Positions 26,679 to 33,908 of a stretch of DNA of 44,782 nt are shown here, in pieces. Location: assembly GCF_003731635.1 (NCBI RefSeq), contig NZ_RCUA01000071.1, forward strand, positions 1-44,782, in the 5' to 3' direction. Position 1 is the stretch's first letter. Each line of letters opens with the position of its first letter. The position numbers and the translations under genes are program-made. Origin of the DNA: Marisediminitalea oceani (lineage in GTDB: Bacteria; Pseudomonadota; Gammaproteobacteria; Enterobacterales; Alteromonadaceae). The notes under the pieces were generated by a model that was not told the DNA's origin, did not search any database, and saw only the letters and a list, made by a program, of their open reading frames with translations.

Positions 26679-27242
26679 ATGAAAAAGTATAGATTAAGCG
26701 CATTGGCGCTGTTACTGGGAACATTAGCAATTGTTGGGTGCTCTTCGCTGGCTTATGCTGGTGAGCTTCTTGCTCCCGGCGAGCCCATTGCTAGTCCACT
26801 GAATGACAAGCGCTGGCAACGGGTGTCTGGTCAGGCGGTGCATTTTTTCCCTACGGTTATCCTGCACTCATCCCGGGAAACCGAAGCGGGTAAAACTGAG
26901 CGAAGCACCGACACCATCGATCTCACCGGCGATCTCAATGGTCGCATTGTCTATCACGTTACCTCACTGTTTGATTATGCCGCCGGCACGCTGGTAAATA
27001 CCGGCCATCAGGTATTCTCCGGAACGGTATCAGGCGGGGAGCCTGTGTTGCTGCTGGATGATAACTTTATATTCACCGTGGATCTGAATAACGGCGACAC
27101 GCTGGGAAAAGTGTTTCTTACCCGCACCCTCACAGGCACAAGAACACAGTGCCGGCTCACTGTTACCGGCACAGGCTTTGATGCCCAGGGCAATGGCCTG
27201 GCTGACTACAGTGGCTACTGCCGGCATTATGGGCGGGAGTAA
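26679..27242 (+). CDS. Small exported protein or lipoprotein of unknown function
   Basis: The 187-residue protein starts at ATG 26679 (AAGGAAATATC upstream) with a clear export signal, MKKYRLSALALLLGTLAIV. Either the lipobox IVGC makes it a lipoprotein or cleavage occurs after SLAYA. The mature part has no recognised family and looks beta-rich (RIVYHVTSLFDYAAGTLVNTG, CRLTVTGTGFDAQGNG). Two Cys, near TRTQC and SGYC, could form a disulfide. It is divergent from a HTH-TPR regulator with phased repeats between them, suggesting regulated expression. The stop lies 4 bases from the end of the convergent protease gene. Confidence 0.75.
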   Translation: MKKYRLSALALLLGTLAIVGCSSLAYAGELLAPGEPIASPLNDKRWQRVSGQAVHFFPTVILHSSRETEAGKTERSTDTIDLTGDLNGRIVYHVTSLFDYAAGTLVNTGHQVFSGTVSGGEPVLLLDDNFIFTVDLNNGDTLGKVFLTRTLTGTRTQCRLTVTGTGFDAQGNGLADYSGYCRHYGRE

Positions 27243-27246
27243 CACC

Positions 27247-28386
27247 TTATTGGCGCGGAGTTAACAACAGCTCTGCGTTGGTTTGATCAAGCTGAAAGTG
27301 AAACTGTTTTAGCACGTTCATGCCCAGTAATCCGTCGGCTTGCTGCATGGCGGCCTCGGGCATTACAAACACGCCTATGTTACTTAGTTTATAGGGGCCA
27401 AGGGTCATGTTATCTATCTGAACCAGCGGGGAGCGAATCGGACCGCCGGCGGTGCGCACATCGAACAGGCCAATGACTTTAATTTGATTAAAACGCCTCA
27501 GAGCCTTGTACAACTCAAAGCTGATAGCAGTGCTGCTCGTACCTGTATCCAAAAGCAGCGCCGCCGGGCGATTGAGGATCTGTGTTTCAGCAATGTACTG
27601 GTCGCCATAGCGGGTAAGGGCCAGTCGCGTAACCGGTTCCTGTTGAGTATCGATAGGGCCTTCGTTACTCTGTTCTGAAGTTGGCAACGGGCCGGGTAAA
27701 AAGCGCTGACGCAAACTGCGGGCACCGGCATTATTAGCACTCAAATTAGCCAGCACATCTTCCATCAGAGTAAATTTCTGTTGTCTGGCGTAGGCTTCAG
27801 CCAGTTTAAGGGTGAGAGTCTGATCGCTACTATTAAGCTGAAATAACGGCTCTAAGAATTGCGCCAGCATATCCCAGTCACCGGCGTTATACAGTGCACT
27901 GATGGTATTTTCGATTAACTCGGCGCTGCGGTTTGCCAACTCTTCCCGCTGCTTAAGATTAAACAGGCTGAGTTCCTGCAAAGCAAAAAGGTGGCTAACT
28001 CCCACGCTTAAAGGCTCGGTAGCCAGAATATAATCGGCTTCCAGCAACAGCAATTGGGCAGAATCCGGATTAGCGCGCAGTGCATCAATTAAAAAACGCT
28101 CCACCCGGGCGAAGTCGCCCTGGTCGAGCCATTGCTGAACAATGTCGATATCGGTTGCCGGCACGTCAGGCTTATCTGAAGTGCCTGACTCGGCTTGATA
28201 AGTTGATGCAGACTGCTGTGGCGTTGAAACTGGCGGCTTAGTCGCTTTGTCTGACGTTACCCTATTGCCTGTTTTTTTTGGTACGTCCTCAGCGGCTGTG
28301 GGGGCAGGTTCACCCCAAAGTAAATAAACGTTCAGGCTAACGGATATCAGCAGACAAACCGAGACAACCAGAGCGAAGCGCGTCAC
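27247..28386 (-). CDS. Membrane-anchored retropepsin-like aspartyl protease with TPR region
   Basis: The protein (about 379 aa from GTG 28386) has an N-terminal membrane anchor (RFALVVSVCLLISVSLNVYLLW), a Pro/Ser/Thr-rich linker, helical TPR-like repeats (about residues 85-225), and a C-terminal retropepsin-type domain. The catalytic motif is LLLDTGTSSTAIS; LLGMNVLKQF with hydrophobic flaps matches the family end. This is a single-lobe clan AA protease that dimerises to form the active site, probably in the periplasm. The GTG lies 2 bases after the thioesterase stop with an AGG upstream; a TTG at 28413 is an alternative. The substrate is unknown. Confidence 0.85.
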   Translation of the reverse strand: MTRFALVVSVCLLISVSLNVYLLWGEPAPTAAEDVPKKTGNRVTSDKATKPPVSTPQQSASTYQAESGTSDKPDVPATDIDIVQQWLDQGDFARVERFLIDALRANPDSAQLLLLEADYILATEPLSVGVSHLFALQELSLFNLKQREELANRSAELIENTISALYNAGDWDMLAQFLEPLFQLNSSDQTLTLKLAEAYARQQKFTLMEDVLANLSANNAGARSLRQRFLPGPLPTSEQSNEGPIDTQQEPVTRLALTRYGDQYIAETQILNRPAALLLDTGTSSTAISFELYKALRRFNQIKVIGLFDVRTAGGPIRSPLVQIDNMTLGPYKLSNIGVFVMPEAAMQQADGLLGMNVLKQFHFQLDQTNAELLLTPRQ

Positions 28387-28388
28387 AG

Positions 28389-28844
28389 TTAATCGGCCTG
28401 ACCGGCCAGGCAAGCTGGCAGATAAACATCAACAAAAGCTTTTGGCATTCGGGTAGGCGCACCGGTAGCGAGCTTTACGCAGGCAAATTGAGTGTGACCC
28501 CGATAAACCGTTTCGCCATCGCTTTCACGTACATACTGAAACTCCCGGGAGAGCGTGATTTTACCGTCGCATTGGGTGATCCAGGTGGCGCAGTGCAGCG
28601 TGTCGCCCAGTAAAGCCGGTTTTAAATAGTTTAATTCGTGGCGGAAGATCACCATGCCCCGGCCGGCCTGCTGATAATGTTCAAACCCCAGTCCCAGAGC
28701 CTTAGAGTGGGCCCAGGCGAGCTTTTCCTGCTGGCTTAAATAGGCCACGTTGTTCACATGATTGTAGTGGTCGATGTCCTGTGGCTCGATTTTCCACGTA
28801 GTAATAAAGGGCTCTGGATACTGCCAGTCGAAAAGGTCAGACAT
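28389..28844 (-). CDS. Hotdog-fold acyl-CoA thioesterase (4HBT, FadM/YbgC-like)
   Basis: The 151-residue protein has the 4HBT motif DIDHYNHVNNVAYLSQQEKL, with the catalytic Asp and the central helix, followed by RGMVIFRHELNYLKPALLGD and a strand-rich second half ending at GHTQFACVKL. Such enzymes hydrolyse acyl-CoA thioesters, often long-chain or aromatic substrates. Its start overlaps the upstream gene by 8 bases and its stop precedes the protease start by 2 bases, so all three form one tight operon. Substrate specificity is not predictable. Confidence 0.9.
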   Translation of the reverse strand: MSDLFDWQYPEPFITTWKIEPQDIDHYNHVNNVAYLSQQEKLAWAHSKALGLGFEHYQQAGRGMVIFRHELNYLKPALLGDTLHCATWITQCDGKITLSREFQYVRESDGETVYRGHTQFACVKLATGAPTRMPKAFVDVYLPACLAGQAD

Positions 28845-29535
28845 GGGGGAGCGGGTTCTCTTCTGTCAGGTTAACATCAGGGTCGAGCAACTGTTGGTTG
28901 AGCGCCGTTTCGGTAGCGATAACCGGCTCGATAAAGGTCTTTACATTACCGAGGTCTTTAAAGGCCTCAAAGCCCCGTTGCAAAAATTCGTGCATGCTTA
29001 GCAGCCCGGCCATTTTTGCCGGTCTTCGGGATAGCTTAATTAGCAGACCGATGCCCGGAATTTTTACCACATCGGCCAGTTGCTCACCTAATCCGGCCAC
29101 AATCTGAATTTGTTGGGCGCGGTCATCACCACGGCCCACTTCACGGTAGGCTAAAGCATAGTTTTCTCTGTTGAGCTGCGCGTCACCGAGCGCCTGAGCC
29201 ATCGCCATATCCAAATCGAATGACAGGGCATTAAGCCACAGTGCCTGCTCAATGGCATGCATGGCTTTATTCGGCAGGGCTTTAGCGAGTTTGGGAATAA
29301 CCCGCATTAAATCGGCATCGCGCTGGCTGAAATCCTTGGGACCGTAAAGCTCTTCCACAAAAAAATCCATGGCTTTGGCGTAGCTTGGTTTTTGGGCCAG
29401 CTCTGCATGAGTGGCCAGCAGCCGTTGGCATTGCCATTGTTGCAGTGCCTGAATGGGCGCCAACAACTGCATTTGTTCTGCCAGAGAGCGCCGGGCATTC
29501 ACCTGACGCAAATGAGCGATAATCTGTTCTACCAC
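28837..29535 (-). CDS. Conserved hypothetical protein, about 232 aa, all-helical
   Basis: The protein has a mostly helical composition and the motif AMDFFVEELYGPKDFSQRDADL, also seen in a conserved unnamed family of gamma-proteobacteria; no function is known. There is no signal peptide, and one hydrophobic segment near VVKIPGIGLLIKLSR may be buried. GTG 29535 is the start, with AAGGA 7 bases upstream. It is the first gene of the operon with thioesterase and aspartyl protease, overlapping the thioesterase by 8 bases. Confidence 0.75.
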   Translation of the reverse strand: MVEQIIAHLRQVNARRSLAEQMQLLAPIQALQQWQCQRLLATHAELAQKPSYAKAMDFFVEELYGPKDFSQRDADLMRVIPKLAKALPNKAMHAIEQALWLNALSFDLDMAMAQALGDAQLNRENYALAYREVGRGDDRAQQIQIVAGLGEQLADVVKIPGIGLLIKLSRRPAKMAGLLSMHEFLQRGFEAFKDLGNVKTFIEPVIATETALNQQLLDPDVNLTEENPLPHV

Positions 29536-29681
29536 AAGGCGTCCTTCTTGCTACGCTGTCCGGTCGTATTTGAATATTGACTGTATAATACCTTAATCAT
29601 GCTGACAAATCTGGCTCGTGCAGGCAGATTTTGCTATTCTTCGCGGCCATTAAATCACGACCATCACAAACCGAATTCTGT

Positions 29682-30251
29682 ATGCAGCAGGCAATGGCAG
29701 CGGCCATAAAATATGATAATGACCCCGACGTAGAACCGTTAATGGCGTTGTTCGACCAGACGTTTCTTGGCCGGTTCAACACGCGCCTGATCAGAGGCGG
29801 CGATGAGCCGGTTTACCTGCCTGCTAACGAGCATACGCCTTATCATCAGATTGTCTTTGCCCATGGCTATTTCTCCAGTGCCCTGCATGAAATAGCGCAC
29901 TGGTGCATTGCCGGTGAACAGCGCCGATTGCTGGAAGATTATGGCTACTGGTACTGCCCTGACGGCCGTGATGCCACGCAACAGCGGGAGTTTGAACAGG
30001 TCGAGGTGAAACCTCAGGCCATCGAATGGGCCATGACCATCGCCGCTAACCGGCGTTTTCAGGTCAGTACTGATAATTTAAATGGCGCTGAGCCAGATCG
30101 CGAGGGCTTTACCCGTCGCGTACGGGCGCAGTTGTTAACGTATTTGCACTCAGGCTTTCCGCCCCGGGCCACAATGTTTATTAATGCGCTGCGAGCAAAG
30201 TTTAACGGGCCTGAGTTAAATCAGGCCTGGCTCGATAAGGAGTACCCGTGA
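29682..30251 (+). CDS. epmC: Elongation factor P hydroxylase EpmC (YfcM)
   Basis: EpmC hydroxylates the beta-lysylated lysine of elongation factor P, the last step of its maturation. The protein aligns with E. coli YfcM: NTRLIRGGDEPVYLPA, IVFAHGYFSSALHEIAHW with the HExxH metal motif (His69, Glu70, His73), YWYCPDGRDA and FEQVEVKPQAIEWA. The start is set at ATG 29682; ATG 29694 is equally possible and neither has a strong Shine-Dalgarno, while a TTG at 29631 would add 17 residues absent from E. coli. The stop overlaps the start of the NAD-kinase-like gene. The gene lies in the yfcM-yfcL-mnmC-fabB cluster known from E. coli. Confidence 0.92.
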   Translation: MQQAMAAAIKYDNDPDVEPLMALFDQTFLGRFNTRLIRGGDEPVYLPANEHTPYHQIVFAHGYFSSALHEIAHWCIAGEQRRLLEDYGYWYCPDGRDATQQREFEQVEVKPQAIEWAMTIAANRRFQVSTDNLNGAEPDREGFTRRVRAQLLTYLHSGFPPRATMFINALRAKFNGPELNQAWLDKEYP

Positions 30252-31375
30252 TGAGTAAAGCCTTTCGATTAGGCGTGGTGATTAATCCTTTTGCCGGGAT
30301 CGGTGGTGCCATGGCGCTTAAAGGCAGTGACGGCGAGGCAATTCGGCAGCAGGCGCTGGCGGCGGGAGCGACTAAACTGGCTAACGATAAAATGGCCAGA
30401 GCGCTCACAAAACTCACCGCCTTTAACAATCTCTCGGTACTCACGGCCAGCGGTGAAATGGGTGAACATTGCTGTGCGGCGCTGGACCTGGAGCATCAGG
30501 TTATTTATACCAGTCAGAGTACCGAAACTACGCCTGAAGACACCGAGAACGCGGTACGCGAACTGGTTAATCAGGGCGTTGACTTAATTCTTTTTGCGGG
30601 CGGCGATGGCACCGCGCGGAATGTGTGCAGCATTGTTGCAGACAAAGTGCCGGTGCTTGGCGTACCTGCCGGAGTAAAAATTCACTCGGGTGTTTATGCG
30701 GTAACGCCTTCGGCAGCCGGTGATGTGGTGGCCAAAATGTTAACCGGTGAATTGGTGAGCGTGCGTCAGGCCGAGGTGCGCGATATTGATGAGTCAGCAT
30801 TCCGCCAGGGTAAGGTACGTGCGCAGCATTATGGCGAAATGCAGGTACCTGATGAGCTTACCTATGTGCAGTCGGTTAAAATGGGCGGCCGTGAAGACGA
30901 GTCCATGGTGATTAACGAGATTGCCGAATACGTAAGTGAAATCATTGCCGATGACGACGAGCATTTGTATGTCATGGGCTCAGGCTCGACCGTTGCTGAG
31001 GTGATGGCGCGACTTGGTCTGAAGAATACCTTGTTAGGCGTGGATGTGGTTAAAAAAGGTGAGGTGATTGCCGCCGATGTGACTGCCCCGCAGTTGCTGG
31101 AACTGGTTAGCCAGTCGCCGGCGCGCCTTGTGATCACTGCTATTGGCGGCCAGGGGCACGTATTTGGCCGCGGCAATCAGCAGCTGAGCCCGGATGTGTT
31201 AAGGGCTATTGGCCGTGACAATATCTGGATCGCTGCCACCAAACAAAAGCTTCAACAACTCGATGGCCGGCCACTCAGAAGTGACACTGGCGACGAGGAG
31301 CTCGATAGCGAACTGGCCGGGATTATTGCGGTCATCACCGGTTATGACGACCGGGTGTATTATCCACTGCAGTAG
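30251..31375 (+). CDS. ATP-NAD kinase-like protein
   Basis: The 374-residue protein belongs to the NAD kinase superfamily: LGVVINPFAGIGGAMALKGS at the N-terminus, LILFAGGDGTARNVCSIV with the GGDG motif (117-120), PVLGVPAGVKIHSGVYAVTP and GSGSTVAEVMARLGL further on. It is longer than true NadK (about 290 aa) and belongs to the long ATP-NAD kinase group, whose substrates are unclear. AAGGAG lies 8 bases before ATG 30251, which overlaps the TGA of epmC (TGATG). It may phosphorylate NAD or a related dinucleotide; this is family inference. Confidence 0.88.
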   Translation: MSKAFRLGVVINPFAGIGGAMALKGSDGEAIRQQALAAGATKLANDKMARALTKLTAFNNLSVLTASGEMGEHCCAALDLEHQVIYTSQSTETTPEDTENAVRELVNQGVDLILFAGGDGTARNVCSIVADKVPVLGVPAGVKIHSGVYAVTPSAAGDVVAKMLTGELVSVRQAEVRDIDESAFRQGKVRAQHYGEMQVPDELTYVQSVKMGGREDESMVINEIAEYVSEIIADDDEHLYVMGSGSTVAEVMARLGLKNTLLGVDVVKKGEVIAADVTAPQLLELVSQSPARLVITAIGGQGHVFGRGNQQLSPDVLRAIGRDNIWIAATKQKLQQLDGRPLRSDTGDEELDSELAGIIAVITGYDDRVYYPLQ

Positions 31376-31412
31376 TCACTGCAATCAATTAACGAAAAAA
31401 AAGCGAGACACT

Positions 31413-31709
31413 ATGCAACAACAGGTTAAAGCCAGCGATGAATTTGTCACGACAGTGGAAAAAATTGATAGTGCACTGGATGGCGTGGTAGATCACGGCA
31501 GTGACGACGAGCTGTTTATCGCCAGTTACCTGCAGGGACATTTTGCCGTGGAGGCCCGCAAGCTGGAGCTTGATGAGTCAGCCTCAGTAGAGAAGCTCAG
31601 TCAAACCATGCAGCAAAGTCTCGAGCAGGCTTTTGCCAATAACGAACTGGAACCCGCCGATCAGCAAGCGGTGGCGGCATTGTGGCAAAAATTGCTGAAC
31701 GACTTTTAA
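31413..31709 (+). CDS. yfcL: YfcL family protein
   Basis: The 98-residue helical protein matches E. coli YfcL: IDSALDGVVDHGSDDELFIA, SYLQGHFAVEARKLEL, LSQTMQQSLEQAFANNEL and ADQQAVAALWQKLL. Its function is unknown. The start is ATG 31413; the frame extends further upstream but lies over the preceding gene. In E. coli yfcL sits between epmC and mnmC; here it follows the NAD-kinase-like gene by 37 bases and is separated from mnmC by three lipoprotein genes. Confidence 0.9.
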   Translation: MQQQVKASDEFVTTVEKIDSALDGVVDHGSDDELFIASYLQGHFAVEARKLELDESASVEKLSQTMQQSLEQAFANNELEPADQQAVAALWQKLLNDF

Positions 31710-31770
31710 CGGGTGGCAGGTCTTTGCCGCTTTTTGGCTGTAAAACCGCATTTTTTCTGGAAGAGTGAGG

Positions 31771-31786
31771 TGGTGCGATAATTGCA
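31771..31786 (+). promoter_or_regulatory. Sigma-54-like -24/-12 promoter before the FlgO-domain lipoproteins
   Basis: TGGTGCGATAATTGCA keeps the essential GG-N10-GC spacing and matches TGGCACG-N4-TTGCW except at two positions. It lies 35 bases before the ATG at 31821, allowing a start near 31797. In Vibrio, flgO/flgP genes are expressed from sigma-54-dependent promoters, which supports the reading. Confidence 0.55.
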
Positions 31787-31820
31787 GAATCTGAACTGTT
31801 AACTCAGGTTGGATCCGATT

Positions 31821-32438
31821 ATGCGTCAATACTCTTTGCGAACCACTATTCTTACTACCTTGCTGGGAGCCAGTTTGCTTGGCGGCTGCAGCTCTGGAAC
31901 GCCGGTTATGGAAATGACCAACGACCAGGTGCCGGTGCCTGCGCTTGGTAATGTGGAATATCACACCTATGTGTTGGCCAACGAACTGTTTGCCAACGTT
32001 CGCCCGGCCCGGCAAACCCGTTATGCGGTGACCGGTTTTGTGCCGGTGGACTCACTGACCTATGACGAGACCTTTCAGCATCCGTTGCAATTGCTCGGTC
32101 ATCAGTTGGAAGAAGGGATCCTTACCGAAGCCACAAAACGTGGATTTACCGCTCAAGAGTTTAAGCTGACGAACGATATAATAGTAGGAGAAAAGTCCGA
32201 CAGGGTACTGTCGCGCGATATCGACCAGCTATCTGCTATGGAGCGGGTCGATTTTTTCATTACCGGTACGCTGGTTTATCAGCAGGAAGGGGCAATGGTT
32301 AACGCGCGCATTATTAATGCCCGGACCCGCGATGTGGTAGCAGCTGCAACGCGCTTTTTCCCGGCAGAATTGTTTTGGCTGGATGAGCAGGTGACAACCC
32401 GTAATGGCCGGCTATATCGTACAGAGAATAAAGGGTAA
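31821..32438 (+). CDS. FlgO-domain lipoprotein A (first of three)
   Basis: The 205-residue protein has a lipoprotein signal (TTILTTLLGASLLGGC, lipobox LGGC) and a FlgO-type domain. It shows LANELFANVRPARQTRYAVTGF, then LLGHQLEEGILTEATKRGF, and the signature TGTLVYQQEGAMVNARIIN followed by RDVVAAATRFFP. FlgO of Vibrio cholerae is an outer-membrane lipoprotein needed for flagellar stability; no flagellar genes are here. The start is ATG 31821; a TTG at 31809 is less likely. A sigma-54-like promoter precedes it, and lipoprotein B follows after 5 bases. Confidence 0.85.
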   Translation: MRQYSLRTTILTTLLGASLLGGCSSGTPVMEMTNDQVPVPALGNVEYHTYVLANELFANVRPARQTRYAVTGFVPVDSLTYDETFQHPLQLLGHQLEEGILTEATKRGFTAQEFKLTNDIIVGEKSDRVLSRDIDQLSAMERVDFFITGTLVYQQEGAMVNARIINARTRDVVAAATRFFPAELFWLDEQVTTRNGRLYRTENKG

Positions 32439-32443
32439 TCATT

Positions 32444-33190
32444 ATGCAAAGGGCAGTAAGGGCAACACGACTTGGCATATTTCTGCTGGCGGCAGCCGCG
32501 GCAGGCTGTCAGAGTATGGATGAGGAAATGGTGCAAACCACTCAGCCTGAAAAAATGCCATCGCTTAATGTGGTAGACATCACTGCAGCAGATCGCTCAA
32601 ATCATCAGCCCATGATGGCCGAAGATGTCGATAGCTTTGGTGCACTGGGCCAGCCACCGTTGTACTCCAGTGTTCAGGGGGCGTACAAAGGCCGTCCCTT
32701 AACCAAGCATGTGGGGGATTACGTCAAGGCCCTGACACAGGACCTGATTGCCAACATGGAGTACGTTACCAATAAAACGCCGGTGGGAGTAACCCATTTC
32801 GCGTTGCTGGACTCTGATCTGCAGCAAACCAACTTACTTGGTCAGCAAATGGCCGAATCCTTTGTGCATGAATTGCATAAATTCCGCATTCCGGTGATCG
32901 ATTACAAAGCCACTGACTTTATTCGCATTACCGAAGAGGGCGACTTTGTGCTTACCCGCGATTATCTGGAGCTCGACGCCAGTTTACCTATGGAATATGT
33001 CCTCACCGGTACCATGGCAAAGCATCAGGGCGGCGTGATGGTGAATGCGCGCATTATTGGTATTCAGTCGCGTGCGGTAGTTGCCAGCGCACAAATGCTT
33101 ATTCCGTTTTACGTAGCAGACGCGCTGATCCCCAGTGATGGCAGTGAGCGCGGCGGTATGCGTGATGGTGTTAAATTAAGCCGGGGGTAA
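32444..33190 (+). CDS. FlgO-domain lipoprotein B (second of three)
   Basis: The 248-residue protein has a signal ending in the lipobox AAGC (near residues 19-22). After a variable linker, the FlgO-type domain shows LTQDLIANMEYVTNKTPVGV, LLGQQMAESFVHELHKFRIP, and TGTMAKHQGGVMVNARIIG with RAVVASAQMLIP. The shared TGT...VNARII...VVAxA...P block aligns with the genes on both sides, indicating tandem duplication followed by divergence. It lies 5 bases after gene A and 2 bases before gene C in one operon. Function is inferred only from the family. Confidence 0.85.
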   Translation: MQRAVRATRLGIFLLAAAAAGCQSMDEEMVQTTQPEKMPSLNVVDITAADRSNHQPMMAEDVDSFGALGQPPLYSSVQGAYKGRPLTKHVGDYVKALTQDLIANMEYVTNKTPVGVTHFALLDSDLQQTNLLGQQMAESFVHELHKFRIPVIDYKATDFIRITEEGDFVLTRDYLELDASLPMEYVLTGTMAKHQGGVMVNARIIGIQSRAVVASAQMLIPFYVADALIPSDGSERGGMRDGVKLSRG

Positions 33191-33192
33191 TC

Positions 33193-33906
33193 ATGCGTCA
33201 GTTCTTGGCCTGTTTGGTATGCGCGACGGCGCTGAGTGGTTGCGCCGGCCAGCCTAAAAGTGGTTATTTCTGGTTTGGCAACGATGATGAAGCGCCGCCG
33301 CCAGCCGGGCAAGCGCAGGTGCGCCCGCCAGAAGACAGCGGCCTTGAGTACCGGCCGGATTCCCGCGACATCGAAATGTACCGGGTTCAGCAAAATGTGC
33401 GGGGCTACCGGGATCCACTGCAATCCGGCTTCACTCCGGGCATGACCCATAAAGCATTAAATGACTACGCAGCCAGCCTGGCTATGGCGCTAATGGACGG
33501 CTCTGTGCAGGTGAATACCGACGAGCTGATAGGTATTGCCAGTTTTGTACGTCTTAACCGCTCCTTGCGGGAAACCACCGTGCTGGGCAATCAGCTGTCT
33601 GAATACCTGATAGCTGAGTTGCAACAATACGGACTTGGCGTGGTGGATTTCAAACTGGCCAATAGCCTGGATGTCACCGACTATGGCGACTTGGCGCTAA
33701 GTCGCGAGGGACGGCGCATTGCTAAACGAATGGAAATGGACCATATCCTTACCGGTACACTGGTGGAGCAGCCGCGCGGCGTGAATGTGAATGCGCGGAT
33801 CATATCTATCGACCAACAGCGGGTAGTGGCCAGCGCCAACGTGTTTATTCCTGCTTTTGTGGTAACGTCACTGGTGCCGATGGCACCCGTGCTGGATACC
33901 GAATAA
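33193..33906 (+). CDS. FlgO-domain lipoprotein C (third of three)
   Basis: The 237-residue protein has a short lipoprotein signal (FLACLVCATALSGC, lipobox LSGC). A Pro/acidic linker with PPPAGQAQVRPPED follows. The FlgO-type domain carries LLGNQLSEYL-like VLGNQLSEYLIAEL, and TGTLVEQPRGVNVNARIIS with RVVASANVFIP. It lies 2 bases after gene B and is convergent with mnmC, its stop 2 bases from the mnmC end, so no terminator is visible between them. Together with A and B it may form a hetero-oligomeric outer-membrane ring or complex; that is conjecture. Confidence 0.85.
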   Translation: MRQFLACLVCATALSGCAGQPKSGYFWFGNDDEAPPPAGQAQVRPPEDSGLEYRPDSRDIEMYRVQQNVRGYRDPLQSGFTPGMTHKALNDYAASLAMALMDGSVQVNTDELIGIASFVRLNRSLRETTVLGNQLSEYLIAELQQYGLGVVDFKLANSLDVTDYGDLALSREGRRIAKRMEMDHILTGTLVEQPRGVNVNARIISIDQQRVVASANVFIPAFVVTSLVPMAPVLDTE

Positions 33907-33908
33907 AC

